This document shows positions 25,914 to 35,381 of a stretch of DNA of 64,000 bases, piece after piece. Below the pieces are notes generated by a model that saw only the letters and a list, made by a program, of their open reading frames with translations, was not told the DNA's origin and made no database searches. This stretch comes from Marinoscillum sp040218045 (GTDB lineage Bacteria; Bacteroidota; Bacteroidia; Cytophagales; Cyclobacteriaceae): contig JAVJQA010000019.1 of assembly GCA_040218045.1 (NCBI GenBank), positions 186,001 to 250,000 of the forward strand. Direction: 5' to 3'. The position numbers were made by a program, and so were the translations under genes. Numbering within the stretch: the stretch's first letter is position 1; every line of letters starts with the position of its first letter.

Positions 25914-27311
25914 ATGAGTGACTCATCAACCATTAGTATCAAGGAGAAAATTTCTTATGGATTTGGAGACTTTGCCTCGTCCATGTTTTGGAAGCTGTTC
26001 TCCATGTTCCTCCTATTTTTCTATACCGATATTTTTGGTATTTCAGCCGCGGCAGTAGGTACCATGTTTCTGGTTACACGCGTATGGGACGCACTCAATG
26101 ATCCTTTGATGGGGATCATTTCTGATCGAACTAAAACCCGATGGGGAAAATTCCGCCCTTTCCTACTTTTTGGGGCGGTGCCCTTCGGGATTATCGGAGT
26201 GTTGACGTTTACTACCCCAGACCTTACGGCGGACGGTAAGTTGGTCTATGCCTACATCACCTATACCCTTATGATGATGGCCTATACAGCTGTAAATGTG
26301 CCTTATGGTTCACTAATGGCCGTGATGACGGGTGATAGCGTGGAGCGAACTTCCCTGGCATCCTGGCGGTTTATTGGGGCATTTTCCGGTGGATTGTTTG
26401 TGACGGCTACAGCTAACTCCTTGGTGGAGTACTTCAGCTCAGGGGCAGATCAAGCTACAGGTTATCAGATGACCATTGGCGTGTATGCGGTGGTTGCAGC
26501 TGTGCTTTTTATCCTGACTTTTGCAGGGACTAGAGAGCGACTGGCTCCGCCGAAAGAAGAAAAGAATAATCTCAGGGATGACCTGAAGGACTTGGCGAAA
26601 AATGCACCATGGTTCATCATGCTTGGTGCCAATATTTTTATTCTCATTTTCAACTCTTTAAGAGATGGTTCCATCCTTTTTTACTTTAAGTATTATGTAA
26701 AGGATCAGACGATTGAACTTTTTGGTAACACCTTCGAGGCTTCGTCTTCTGCACTATCTTCAGCCTATATGTCTATCTGGTTGGGTACCAATATCCTTGG
26801 CGTATTGCTGGCAAAACCTGCTGCTGCGCGTTTTGGAAAAAAGACTGTTTTTAGTTGGGCAGCGCTGATTTCTGCCGCGTTGAGTTTCTTGTTTTTCCTT
26901 ATCCCGGGAGATTCTATCATCCTGATATTTGGCCTCAATGTGCTGATAGGTATTACTGCCGGGATCATCCTGCCTCTTGGGTGGTCTATGTATGCAGACA
27001 TTGCAGATTACTCTGAGTGGAAAACTGGGCGAAGAGCTACCGGGTTGGTGTTTTCATCTTCCTCCATGTCGCAGAAGTTTGGGTGGACGCTAGGTGGAGC
27101 CATTTCTGGATGGATTCTGGCAGGATTTGGGTTTGAGCCAAATGTCGAGCAATCAGAGGAAGCACTCTTGGGCATTCGTTTGATGATCAGCGTAATTGCC
27201 GGAGTAGGTGCTTTGGTTTCCTTTGGATTTATGAGGCTCTATAAACTGGACGAGTCATTTATGGTTCAGGTAAAGTCTGAGCTAGAAAGTGTAAATTCGG
27301 AAAGTAATTGA
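25914..27311 (+). CDS. GPH-family sugar:cation symporter (MFS)
   Basis: A 465-residue inner-membrane carrier with about 12 hydrophobic segments. The glycoside-pentoside-hexuronide family marks are visible: KISYGFGDFASSMFWKL at the N-terminus, TRVWDALNDPLMGIISDRTKTRWGKFRPFLL in the loop after helix 2 (quoted in part only as RVWDALNDPLMG), and the second-half loop DYSEWKTGRRATG. Such proteins import di- and oligosaccharides with H+ or Na+. Placed between the phosphorylase and epimerase genes, it should bring mannobiose or related beta-1,4 disaccharides into the cytoplasm. It starts 6 bases after the GH130 gene, so translation is likely coupled. Confidence 0.92.
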   Translation: MSDSSTISIKEKISYGFGDFASSMFWKLFSMFLLFFYTDIFGISAAAVGTMFLVTRVWDALNDPLMGIISDRTKTRWGKFRPFLLFGAVPFGIIGVLTFTTPDLTADGKLVYAYITYTLMMMAYTAVNVPYGSLMAVMTGDSVERTSLASWRFIGAFSGGLFVTATANSLVEYFSSGADQATGYQMTIGVYAVVAAVLFILTFAGTRERLAPPKEEKNNLRDDLKDLAKNAPWFIMLGANIFILIFNSLRDGSILFYFKYYVKDQTIELFGNTFEASSSALSSAYMSIWLGTNILGVLLAKPAAARFGKKTVFSWAALISAALSFLFFLIPGDSIILIFGLNVLIGITAGIILPLGWSMYADIADYSEWKTGRRATGLVFSSSSMSQKFGWTLGGAISGWILAGFGFEPNVEQSEEALLGIRLMISVIAGVGALVSFGFMRLYKLDESFMVQVKSELESVNSESN

Positions 27312-27332
27312 TTTTTTAAACCTAAGTCACGA

Positions 27333-28196
27333 ATGATGAAAACCCTGTTACTATTTTCGATCCTATGCATCGGTTTTTCCAGTCTCCAGGCACAATCTGG
27401 AAAAGTATTTGACAACCTTTCTGTAGAAAGTAAAATCCTTAAATCCCAGCGCAAGTTTGCGGTTTACCTTCCACCGGACTATGAAAGTTCCCAGCGTAGC
27501 TATCCGGTACTCTATCTTTTGCATGGAGCCACAGACAATCACACCGGTTGGGTGCAGTTTGGTGAGGTACGGCGCATAGCGGATGAAGCCATCAAAAATG
27601 GCACAGCTACTCCCATGATCATAGTTATGCCAGATGCAGATACTGAGAGGATGGGCTATTTCAATTCGATTGATGGAAAGTGGCGATATGAAGATTTCTT
27701 CTTTGATGAGCTCATGCCACATGTGGAGAAAACCTATAGAATTAAAGGCGAAAAACGTTATCGTGCAATAGCCGGATTGTCAATGGGAGGTGGAGGTACC
27801 TTCATGTATGCTATGCGCCACCCGGAGTTGTTCTCATCGGCTTGCCCGCTGAGTGCCTATGTTGGGGCGCTCGATCTGGAAGGAATGCGACGGTGGATGT
27901 CAGAAGAAGAGAAGAAACTAAGCGACGAAACCCTGGAGGCTTACCGCCAAAACCACAATGCGCTGGAGCTCATGAAACAGCGTACTAAGGAAGAACTCAA
28001 TTCAGTGCGGTGGTTTATTGATTGTGGGGACGATGATTTCCTCTATGAAGGAAATAGCCTCATGCACATAGCCATGACAAAAGCACAAATCAAACACGAA
28101 TATCGTGTTCGGGATGGTGCCCACAACTGGACTTACTGGAGAGCTTCTTTACCTGTTGTCCTGGAGTTCGTTTCTGACGCTTTTCATCAATACTAA
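27333..28196 (+). CDS. Esterase D/CE1-like carbohydrate esterase, exported
   Basis: A 287-residue alpha/beta hydrolase of the putative-esterase (PF00756-type) group. A signal peptide ends at LQAQSG. The fold marks are RKFAVYLPPDYES, PVLYLLHGATDN, the nucleophile Ser150 in AGLSMGGGGTF, an Asp in FIDCGDDDFLYEGN and His264 in RDGAHNWTYW. The family removes acetyl or feruloyl groups from plant polysaccharides. In this locus removal of acetyl groups from glucomannan oligosaccharides in the periplasm is the natural proposal. It starts 21 bases after the symporter gene and precedes the epimerase by 134 bases. Confidence 0.82.
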   Translation: MMKTLLLFSILCIGFSSLQAQSGKVFDNLSVESKILKSQRKFAVYLPPDYESSQRSYPVLYLLHGATDNHTGWVQFGEVRRIADEAIKNGTATPMIIVMPDADTERMGYFNSIDGKWRYEDFFFDELMPHVEKTYRIKGEKRYRAIAGLSMGGGGTFMYAMRHPELFSSACPLSAYVGALDLEGMRRWMSEEEKKLSDETLEAYRQNHNALELMKQRTKEELNSVRWFIDCGDDDFLYEGNSLMHIAMTKAQIKHEYRVRDGAHNWTYWRASLPVVLEFVSDAFHQY

Positions 28197-28330
28197 GTTT
28201 TGGTTTTGTCCATTGAGAAAGTGCTTTTAGAAAGTTATTATATAGGTTTTGGTTGTTCCAGAAATCTGAAGAGCTTCTTTTTCCAAAGGGGATGTTTAGA
28301 GGAGTTTAATGGTATTATTTGTACTTTTAA

Positions 28331-29536
28331 ATGCAACCTATGAGAACACAAAAACCCGAAAATCCCCACATTGGATTCGTACACGAATGCCAGAAGATTC
28401 TAAGTGAAAACATCCTGAGTTTTTGGAACCGTAAAATGGTGGATCCCCAGGGTGGGTTTTACGGACGAATTGATGGACGTGGCAAACTTCATGAGCAGGC
28501 GGATAAATCTGTCATTCTCAACTCACGCATATTATGGACTTACTCAGCTGCCTATCAGGTGACCGGCAATCCAAAACACAAAATGATGGCCGAGCGTGCT
28601 TATGAGTATCTGGTCAAATGTTTTATTGACACCAGGAGCGGAGGCGTTTACTGGCTTTTGGATTATCAGGGCAGGGTTTTGTCAGACAAAAAGCAAATTT
28701 ATGCTCAGGCTTTTGCGATTTATGCATTTGCCGAGTTTCATAAAATCAATGAGTATAAGCGGGCCAAAGATCATGCTATCAGGATTTTCGAGCTGATAGA
28801 GCTGCATAGCTTTGATCAAAAGTTAAATGGGTACTTCGAGGCGCTGGATGTCAACTGGCAGCATCTTGATGATGTGCGTCTCAGTGAGAAAGATATGAAT
28901 GCCACGAAGACCATGAACACCCACCTGCATATTCTTGAGGCATATACCAACCTGTATCGCATCTGGCCGGATGAAAAGTTAAAGGTTCAACTGGAAAACC
29001 TGATTACACTCATGTCCACAAAGTTTGTGACCAGTGAAGGGCATTTTAAGTTGTTCTTTGATAACAACTGGAAGTTACTATCCGATGAAATATCTTTTGG
29101 CCATGACATAGAAGGGAGTTGGCTCTTGTGTGAAGCAGCTGAGGTGCTTAAAAATGAGAGTCTCAGTGATAAGATCAACATAGTGGCTCTGGAAATGGTC
29201 AAAGCAGCACTCAAAGGCCAGGACAAGGATGGTGGATTGATGAATGAAGCAAACCCAAAAGGACTTACTGATACGGACAAACACTGGTGGCCTCAGGCCG
29301 AAGCATTGGTTGGTCTGGTGAATGCCTGGCAGCTTACCGGAGATGAGGATTACCTGAAAACCATGAAAAGTGTGTGGTTGTTTACCAAAACTTATTTGAT
29401 TGATAAAGAAGGAGAGTGGCACTGGAAGGTAACCAAAGATGGCCATAATGATCTCCAGGAAGACAAAGCCGGACCATGGAAATGTCCTTATCACAATGGT
29501 AGGGCAATGATTGAATTGATAACAAGATTGGGTTAA
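28331..29536 (+). CDS. Cellobiose/mannobiose 2-epimerase (AGE family)
   Basis: A 401-residue cytoplasmic member of the N-acylglucosamine 2-epimerase superfamily, with (alpha/alpha)6-barrel marks: SFWNRKMVDPQGGFYGRIDG, LNSRILWTYSAAY, KQIYAQAFAIYAF, HLHILEAYTNLYR, FGHDIEGSWLL (catalytic His), and WWPQAEALVG. The family epimerises C2 of the reducing residue of beta-1,4 disaccharides. Here it should turn mannobiose into mannosyl-glucose, the substrate of the GH130 phosphorylase. A second ATG three codons in is possible. The next gene begins 12 bases after its stop. Confidence 0.93.
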   Translation: MQPMRTQKPENPHIGFVHECQKILSENILSFWNRKMVDPQGGFYGRIDGRGKLHEQADKSVILNSRILWTYSAAYQVTGNPKHKMMAERAYEYLVKCFIDTRSGGVYWLLDYQGRVLSDKKQIYAQAFAIYAFAEFHKINEYKRAKDHAIRIFELIELHSFDQKLNGYFEALDVNWQHLDDVRLSEKDMNATKTMNTHLHILEAYTNLYRIWPDEKLKVQLENLITLMSTKFVTSEGHFKLFFDNNWKLLSDEISFGHDIEGSWLLCEAAEVLKNESLSDKINIVALEMVKAALKGQDKDGGLMNEANPKGLTDTDKHWWPQAEALVGLVNAWQLTGDEDYLKTMKSVWLFTKTYLIDKEGEWHWKVTKDGHNDLQEDKAGPWKCPYHNGRAMIELITRLG

Positions 29537-29547
29537 TAGAATTTTAA

Positions 29548-32496
29548 ATGAAGATAACAAGCGTTGCACAGTTTTCAGCTCTGATAATAGTACTGATGAG
29601 TGCCTGTACTCAAACGAATGACATATTGGTGGTCAGGGGAGAAAAGTTGGATACTAGTTATGATTTCGATTCGGTGACGGTTATGGATAATCTTTCAGAA
29701 GAGGTACTCAAACTCGCAGGCCATGTGATGATCAACATTGATGAAGCCAGGCTGGACTTTGTAGAGAGAAGTGCCGTAGAGCGTTACCTGGAAGCCGGGG
29801 GATTCGTCACTTTTAGCTGCAGGGACACTATCTACAATTGGGGGCAGCTTAAACCTCATATTGAATCAGGGAGTGCTCGTATTTCCTGCAGTGACGAATC
29901 ACTTAGGCGAGGAAGTCTTAATTATAACCGTGTCACCACACCATTGAAACCTGGCAATGATCGGCTAGTTAGAAATGTCCTTACAGCACCATTGGCTGAG
30001 CCTATGGATATCGTAGTGACTGACAATTCACTCGTTTACTGGATCGAGCGGAAAGGTGCCATTCATACCTACAATCCCGGGTCGGATCAAACACGAAAAA
30101 TAACTCAAATGGAGGTGTATACGGGCGAGGAAGATGGCCTTTTGGGGATTGTTCTGGATCCTAATTTCCCGGAAAATAGATGGGCTTATATCTTCTACTC
30201 TTCACCTGGGGATGAACCCAAACAGCACGTGTCGAGGTTTGTGTTGACTCCCGACTCATTACACCTGTGTACGGAAGTAGTGGTCATGCAAATCCCCACA
30301 CAGCGTGAAGAGTGTTGTCATTCTGCCGGTGACCTGGTTTTTGACCGAATGGGTAATTTGTACATTAGCACCGGTGACAATACCTTTTCTCGTGCTTCTG
30401 ACGGTTTTACTCCATTGGATGAACGTCCAGGTAGGTCTCCATTTGATTCGCAGAAGTCTTCATCCAATTCCAATGATTCACGTGGCAAGATTCTTAGGAT
30501 TCACCCGGAAAAGGATGGCAGCTATACGATTCCAGATGGCAATTTGTTTTCAAAAGATGGAAAGGAAGGAATGCCGGAGATTTATGTGATGGGTGCACGA
30601 AATCCATTTACCATGGCTTTCAATCTGGATAAAAACTGGCTCTACTGGGGGGATGTTGGGCCTGATGGGAATGTAACCTCCGAGCGTGGCCCTACTGCAC
30701 ATGATGAGGTCAATTTTGCCAAAGAACCGGGAAACTATGGTTGGCCCTACTTCAATGCAAACAACCTTGCCTATGCTGATTATGACTTTGAGACCGGAGC
30801 ATTGGGGCCAATATTTGATCCCGAAAATCCGAAAAACACTTCTGTGAACAACACTGGGGCTGTTGATCTACCTCCGGCTGTTCCCGCGATGATCTATTAT
30901 TCCTTTGATGAAACTCCAAAATTCCCAAAAGTAGGCAAGGGCTCTAGATCTGTAGGAGCTGGGGATGTGTACAACTACCGCGAGGTAAGAAAGCATGGAT
31001 ATGAATTTCCTCCATATTATCATGACAAGCTTTTTGTCTTTGACTGGGCACGGGATTGGATCATGGTCGTGAGCCAGGATGATGAGGGGAATTTTCAATC
31101 GATTGAGCCACTGCTCGATAACTCGGTGCTGGCTTCTCCCATAGCCATGGATTTTGGGCCGGACGGCACTTTATATGTGCTCGAATATGGCATTGGCTAC
31201 TTTACAGACAACCATGACTCTAAGTTGATCAAACTGGAATTTGTCAATGGCAATCGTCCACCGATTGCTCAATTTGAAAGCTCAAGCCTTAATGGTGCTT
31301 TGCCACTTGCGGTAAATTTCGACGCAAGTCAGTCCTCCGATCCTGATGGACAAGCACTAAATTACCAGTGGTCAATCAATGACAAGGTACTTTCCGGCAA
31401 GGAAATGAGTTACACCTTTGGTCAGTCGGGAATGTTTACTGTTGAGCTTACCGTAGCAGATCCTGACGGTGCAAAAGCGACTTTTAGTAAAACGGTAACT
31501 GCCGGGAACACCGCACCGGAGATTGTAATTGATTTTCCAACCAACGCAACTTTCTATGAGCCGGGTGTGCCAATAGACTATGCTGTGACGGTGAGCGATG
31601 CTGAGGATGGTGTGGTGGGGAATGGGATCAGTCCAAACCAGGTGAAGGTAAGCATTACAAAATATGAGGGAAGTGACAACAGGGCTGCGGCGGCCCTTGC
31701 CCAGTTGGGAACTCTTGATCAAAGTGCACTTTCAGTAGGACAGCAGCTTATCCAATCGAGCGATTGCAAGAGTTGCCATAAATTGGAAGAGCAATCCATC
31801 GGGCCGAGTTTTAAGCAGATTGCAGACAGATACGATACGGACTATATTCAGATGGATCTTTTGGCCAAGAAAATCATCAATGGTGGTTCGGGCGTTTGGG
31901 GAGATGGCATGATGATCGCCCATCCGAATTTTAGCATGAAAGCTGCCAGGGAAATAATAAAGTACATTTTTACGGTAAACGATCCACCTCCTGCCGAAAG
32001 CATGTCAATAGACGTAAGCGGGCAAATAGCAACCGCTGCGCAGAAAAAGGAGTACATCAGGATTGAAGCATCATACACTGATAGGGGAGGGAACCTTGGG
32101 TTGACTGAAAAAGTAGAAGTAACGCTTTCTCCGCCAGTGCTGCAGGCTGAGTTGGCCGATCAATATGTAGGGTTCAATCTTATGGGGGCGATAGAAGACG
32201 GTGATGAAAGGGCATTGCAAAAATCTGTCTCATACGCATTTATCAAATATGAAGACATAGACCTTTCTAATATTGGCAGCATTGATATTGTCAATAGGGT
32301 AGAGAAAAACGGCAAGGTAGTGTTGGTGCTGGATGATCAATCCAACCCGTCGGTAGCTACGGCCACTTTAAATGATTCAAAATCCACGTTGGTGGTAACC
32401 TCATCGGGAAAGCATGACCTGTTCTTTATTTTCGAAACAGGGGGCGCTTTACTTGTCGATGAACTAAAATTTAATCTAAATCCAAAATCACTATGA
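29548..32496 (+). CDS. Multidomain PQQ-type sugar dehydrogenase with PKD, cytochrome c and C-terminal beta domain
   Basis: A 982-residue lipoprotein (LMSACTQT). The order is: a shortened ThuA-like domain of only about 85 residues (28-115; DILVVRG, VERYLEAGGFVTFSC), against about 220 normally; a GSDH-type propeller (about 140-560; APLAEPMDIVVTDN, EEDGLLGIVLDPNF, GDLVFDRMGNLYISTGDN, GARNPFTM); a PKD domain (about 570-655; FDASQSSDPDGQALNYQW); an Ig-like part; a cytochrome c with CKSCH (Cys740, Cys743, His744) and IGPSF; and a CBM6-like C-terminal sandwich. It should oxidise a sugar in the periplasm and hand electrons to its own haem. It overlaps the next gene by 4 bases. The substrate is unknown. 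Confidence 0.83.
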   Translation: MKITSVAQFSALIIVLMSACTQTNDILVVRGEKLDTSYDFDSVTVMDNLSEEVLKLAGHVMINIDEARLDFVERSAVERYLEAGGFVTFSCRDTIYNWGQLKPHIESGSARISCSDESLRRGSLNYNRVTTPLKPGNDRLVRNVLTAPLAEPMDIVVTDNSLVYWIERKGAIHTYNPGSDQTRKITQMEVYTGEEDGLLGIVLDPNFPENRWAYIFYSSPGDEPKQHVSRFVLTPDSLHLCTEVVVMQIPTQREECCHSAGDLVFDRMGNLYISTGDNTFSRASDGFTPLDERPGRSPFDSQKSSSNSNDSRGKILRIHPEKDGSYTIPDGNLFSKDGKEGMPEIYVMGARNPFTMAFNLDKNWLYWGDVGPDGNVTSERGPTAHDEVNFAKEPGNYGWPYFNANNLAYADYDFETGALGPIFDPENPKNTSVNNTGAVDLPPAVPAMIYYSFDETPKFPKVGKGSRSVGAGDVYNYREVRKHGYEFPPYYHDKLFVFDWARDWIMVVSQDDEGNFQSIEPLLDNSVLASPIAMDFGPDGTLYVLEYGIGYFTDNHDSKLIKLEFVNGNRPPIAQFESSSLNGALPLAVNFDASQSSDPDGQALNYQWSINDKVLSGKEMSYTFGQSGMFTVELTVADPDGAKATFSKTVTAGNTAPEIVIDFPTNATFYEPGVPIDYAVTVSDAEDGVVGNGISPNQVKVSITKYEGSDNRAAAALAQLGTLDQSALSVGQQLIQSSDCKSCHKLEEQSIGPSFKQIADRYDTDYIQMDLLAKKIINGGSGVWGDGMMIAHPNFSMKAAREIIKYIFTVNDPPPAESMSIDVSGQIATAAQKKEYIRIEASYTDRGGNLGLTEKVEVTLSPPVLQAELADQYVGFNLMGAIEDGDERALQKSVSYAFIKYEDIDLSNIGSIDIVNRVEKNGKVVLVLDDQSNPSVATATLNDSKSTLVVTSSGKHDLFFIFETGGALLVDELKFNLNPKSL

Positions 32497-33536
32497 AGAC
32501 ATCACGACGAAAAACGATCAAAACACTCGGGTTAAGCGGTGCAGCTTTAGGCATGCTGGGTGCCAGCAATATCATTGCCGCCTGCTCTACACCCAAAAAG
32601 GAAGAAGAACAAACAGAGGCAGTTGCTAAAGCCGCACCCTCGTTATTTTTTAGCATCTCTTTAGCACAGTGGTCATTGCACAAATCATTTTTCGGGGATG
32701 GCCTGAAGTCCTGGGAGCATTTTGGCAAACTATGGGCAGAGCATCCTGACAAAGTACTGCAGGGCAAGCTGGATCCGGTCAACTTCCCTACCATCGCCAA
32801 GCGCGATTTTGGTGTGGAGGCTGTCGAGTATGTCAATGTGTTCTATTTTTCTAAAAAGGACGACAAGCAGTTTTGGAATGACATGAAGAAGCAGTGTGAT
32901 GAGCAAGGCGTGAAGAGTCTCTTGATCATGTGTGACAGGGAAGGAAACCTGGGTGATACCGACGAAGCAGCGAGAATTCAGGCGGTTGAAAACCACTATG
33001 GATGGGTAGATGCAGCGGAGATTTTAGGTTGTCATTCCATCAGGGTAAATGCTGCTGGCAGCGGCACAGCCGATGAAGTGAGGACTGCAGCCATTGACGG
33101 ACTGGGGAGATTGACGGAGTATGCCTCTGCGAAGGGCATCAATGTCATTGTGGAAAATCATGGGGGCTACTCATCTGATGGTCAGTGGTTGAGCAGTGTG
33201 ATTGCCGGAGTAGGCAGTGAGTACTGTGGCACTTTGCCTGATTTTGGCAACTTCTGTATGGAAAGAGGCCCTGATGGATGTGCCAATGAGTACGATCGCT
33301 ACAAGGGAGTGAAAGAGCTGATGCCTTACGCGAAAGGTGTGAGTGCCAAGGCGCATGACTTCAATGCTGAAGGGTTTGAGACACATACTGATTTTGTGAA
33401 GATGCTCCAGATTGTCAAAGATTCTGGTTTTACTGGCTACATCGATATAGAGTACGAAGGTTCAGGGCTATCTGAGCCGGAGGGAATCAAAGCAACAAAA
33501 GCCTTGCTGGAGAAGGCTGGTAAGATGGTTAGTTGA
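32493..33536 (+). CDS. Sugar phosphate isomerase/epimerase-like TIM barrel, Tat-exported lipoprotein
   Basis: A 347-residue protein of the xylose isomerase-like TIM-barrel (AP endonuclease 2) family. The N-terminus has a twin-arginine pattern (TSRRKTIKTLGLSG) followed by a lipobox (IIAACST), so it is exported folded, often with a bound metal. Barrel motifs include VEAVEYVNVFYF, IRVNAAGSG, INVIVENHGGYSSDG, GTLPDFGNFC, and GYIDIEYEGSG; the Glu, Asp and His residues in these would bind the metal. Periplasmic members in Bacteroidota often sit with sugar dehydrogenases and may act on oxidised (keto) sugars. The 4-base overlap with the dehydrogenase gene supports a joint pathway. The reaction is not known. 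Confidence 0.82.
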   Translation: MKTSRRKTIKTLGLSGAALGMLGASNIIAACSTPKKEEEQTEAVAKAAPSLFFSISLAQWSLHKSFFGDGLKSWEHFGKLWAEHPDKVLQGKLDPVNFPTIAKRDFGVEAVEYVNVFYFSKKDDKQFWNDMKKQCDEQGVKSLLIMCDREGNLGDTDEAARIQAVENHYGWVDAAEILGCHSIRVNAAGSGTADEVRTAAIDGLGRLTEYASAKGINVIVENHGGYSSDGQWLSSVIAGVGSEYCGTLPDFGNFCMERGPDGCANEYDRYKGVKELMPYAKGVSAKAHDFNAEGFETHTDFVKMLQIVKDSGFTGYIDIEYEGSGLSEPEGIKATKALLEKAGKMVS

Positions 33537-33553
33537 TAAAGGAATAACGTTTT

Positions 33554-33595
33554 GTCAAGTTAAGGTTGGGGCGCAATTGCATTGCGCCTCTTGAC
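33554..33595 (+). terminator. Two-tier hairpin at the end of the PUL
   Basis: GGCGCAAT (33570-33577) and ATTGCGCC (33581-33588) pair perfectly around TGC, inside an outer GTCAAG/CTTGAC pair. No clean T-run follows at once. It lies 18 bases after the last PUL gene and is a plausible transcript end. The core recurs in degenerate form at 58324 and 60253. Confidence 0.5.
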
Positions 33596-33726
33596 TTTGA
33601 CGGGCATTTTTATCCTGCAACATGTATGTTTAATGCCGTTTGGCAAGCTTTCTTAATTCAGTCATTCCGTAGGAATCTTTATGATAAGCAAAGGTTGATA
33701 GTGTTAGTAGCATCTGCCTGTGATTA

Positions 33727-33800
33727 AAATTTACTTGCCATTAAGGCGAGGTTACGCTATTTTGGAGGAGTGTTATTCCCTCAGCTCTTACTTGTTCACT
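33727..33800 (+). repeat. Dispersed intergenic repeat, copy A (partial)
   Basis: It contains ACTTGCCATTAAGGCGAGGTTACGC-type sequence followed by TATTTTGGAGGAGTGTTATTCCCTCA, matching the cores at 49557, 54080 and 54678. Only about the first 75 bases are conserved here. It lies in the 559-base gap before the DUF4375 gene. Confidence 0.6.
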
Positions 33801-33808
33801 CAGTCCGA

Positions 33809-33915
33809 GGTTTGTCCAGCCCATTCCGGGGTATACTTTGTACATTTCGGGCTTTGTCCAGCCTCTTCCGAGGTATACTTTGTGTATTTTGGGGTTTATA
33901 CAGGACATTTCCATG
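33809..33915 (+). repeat. About 2.5 tandem copies of a 42 bp unit
   Basis: The unit reads GG(T/C)TTTGTCCAGCC..TTCCG.GGTATACTTTGT.. and is repeated at 33809 and 33850, with a shorter third copy from about 33891. It directly follows repeat copy A. The short open frames across it have no protein-like features and are not called. Confidence 0.55.
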
Positions 33916-34075
33916 TATGATTGTGTAGGTGGGGGTATTACCAGCGCATCCATACAACTTGCATCATAGAAATTTAAACCCATGTGGCAACAAACGCTTT
34001 GTCCCGTATTAAAAACCTACTAGATTAGTCAGACCATATGTGAAATATCCTGAAGTTTTATCAGTATACACGTAT

Positions 34076-34084
34076 GTTGTGCGT
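34076..34084 (+). other. Cassette boundary core (GTTGTGCGT), start of cassette 1
   Basis: GTTGTGCGT is matched by its exact reverse complement ACGCACAAC at 35382-35390. In integron arrays the first bases of a cassette (TT...) are complementary to the R'' box of its own attC. The distance to the start codon (about 20 bases) fits. Confidence 0.45.
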
Positions 34085-34095
34085 CATACTGCGAA

Positions 34096-35376
34096 ATGAA
34101 AATTCTTACCACATATTTACTCATCTTTCTCTCACTAACTAGCTGTGATATGTTTTTCAAGAAAGCTAATGCACAAGACTTGGATCCTTTTGCTGGATAT
34201 GAGCCTGAAAATCAATTAAGACCTAAAATCGCTAAGGCAGACTTCTTCAGAACAACAGGTTTTGACTTTGGCTGGCTTCTATTAGAACCTATTGCGATTG
34301 TCAATTCTCGAAGTGAGGAACCTGAACTTTCAAAGAGATTTTCACCGGGACAGAAGGCTCTTTACTTCTGGTGGTATTTAGATGCTCAAGTGACGAACGG
34401 TGGATTTGTTCAATTCTACTTTAACGATTACGAAATTTATGTTCCAGCAATCATAAAGGGACTTGAAGCTATTGGAGATCAAGAAATGGCTGACTTAGTA
34501 AAATCAGCTCATAAAATTTATCTATCCAACAAAAAAATCATGGATAAAGCCAAGAAAAGGGATTTATTCGATAGTGCTCTTTATGAGCGATTGGAGCAGT
34601 TGGGCGAACTAGATGAAGAATACTATTCTCTTCATGAGAATACCATGGCCATTCTTGAAAAATATGCGAGAAAACATCCAAATGAATTTTGTGTAGATGA
34701 ATTCGGACAGCAGTTTGACACTAGTTTTTCTGGGACACTATCTACCAAATTTTCGAATGGAATACTTAAGGAAGAATTTCAATTGTCAAATGGTGTTATC
34801 AATGGGTTCCTAAAAACCTATTTCGAAAATGGTCAAATAAAGTCATGGAATGAATTTTCTGATGGAGAGCAGATGGGGGAACAAAAGGAGTGGTACGAAA
34901 ATGGAAACCAGAAAAAAGTTGTCGCCATTGATGCCAAAACTTCAAATGTGAGAGAACAGCTTTATTACGATAATGGGCAACTGGAAGAAGAATACTACTC
35001 TGATAAAAATTCACAGAGAATTGGGAAATGGCTCAAATTCTGGAAAGATGGAAGCAAGAAACTTGAGGCTGAATTCAAAGGAGGAATGGTCTATTTCCAG
35101 AACTATTGGAACGAAGAGGGAGATCAACTTCTAATAGATGGAAATGGACTTTATATTAATGAGTATTCAATATTCGAAGGTCAGCTACAACGTGACGAAC
35201 AAGAGTATAAGAACTACAAAAGAGACGGTAAGCAATGGTCGTACACAAACGGCATCTTAACACTTTACCAAGAAATGAAAGATGGTAAGGAACATGGAAT
35301 TACTAGGGTTTACGATGATGATGGGAACTTAAAAGAAGAAAAGCTCTATGAAAATGGACGACCAGTCAATCAGTAA
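34096..35376 (+). CDS. DUF4375 plus MORN/YwqK-like repeat lipoprotein
   Basis: A 426-residue lipoprotein (SLTSCDMF). Residues about 85-195 match the DUF4375/DMP19-type helical domain (KALYFWWYLDAQVTNGGFVQFY, IKGLEAIGDQEMADLV). From about 215 onward there are repeated MORN/YwqK-like units (SNGVINGFLKTYFENGQIKSW, EWYENGNQKK, YYDNGQLEEEYY, KDGKEHGITRVYDDDGNLKEE), a fold found in cell-surface and antitoxin-like proteins. No function can be assigned. The start codon lies 19 bases after a GTTGTGCGT core and the stop 5 bases before its reverse complement, the geometry of an integron-type cassette. Confidence 0.8.
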   Translation: MKILTTYLLIFLSLTSCDMFFKKANAQDLDPFAGYEPENQLRPKIAKADFFRTTGFDFGWLLLEPIAIVNSRSEEPELSKRFSPGQKALYFWWYLDAQVTNGGFVQFYFNDYEIYVPAIIKGLEAIGDQEMADLVKSAHKIYLSNKKIMDKAKKRDLFDSALYERLEQLGELDEEYYSLHENTMAILEKYARKHPNEFCVDEFGQQFDTSFSGTLSTKFSNGILKEEFQLSNGVINGFLKTYFENGQIKSWNEFSDGEQMGEQKEWYENGNQKKVVAIDAKTSNVREQLYYDNGQLEEEYYSDKNSQRIGKWLKFWKDGSKKLEAEFKGGMVYFQNYWNEEGDQLLIDGNGLYINEYSIFEGQLQRDEQEYKNYKRDGKQWSYTNGILTLYQEMKDGKEHGITRVYDDDGNLKEEKLYENGRPVNQ

Positions 35377-35381
35377 AACGA

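Noticed and set aside
33720..33983. Open frames on both strands across the tandem repeat (66 and 80 codons)
   Set aside because: They follow the 42 bp repeat units, have no protein-like composition and no start context; the frames arise from the repeats.
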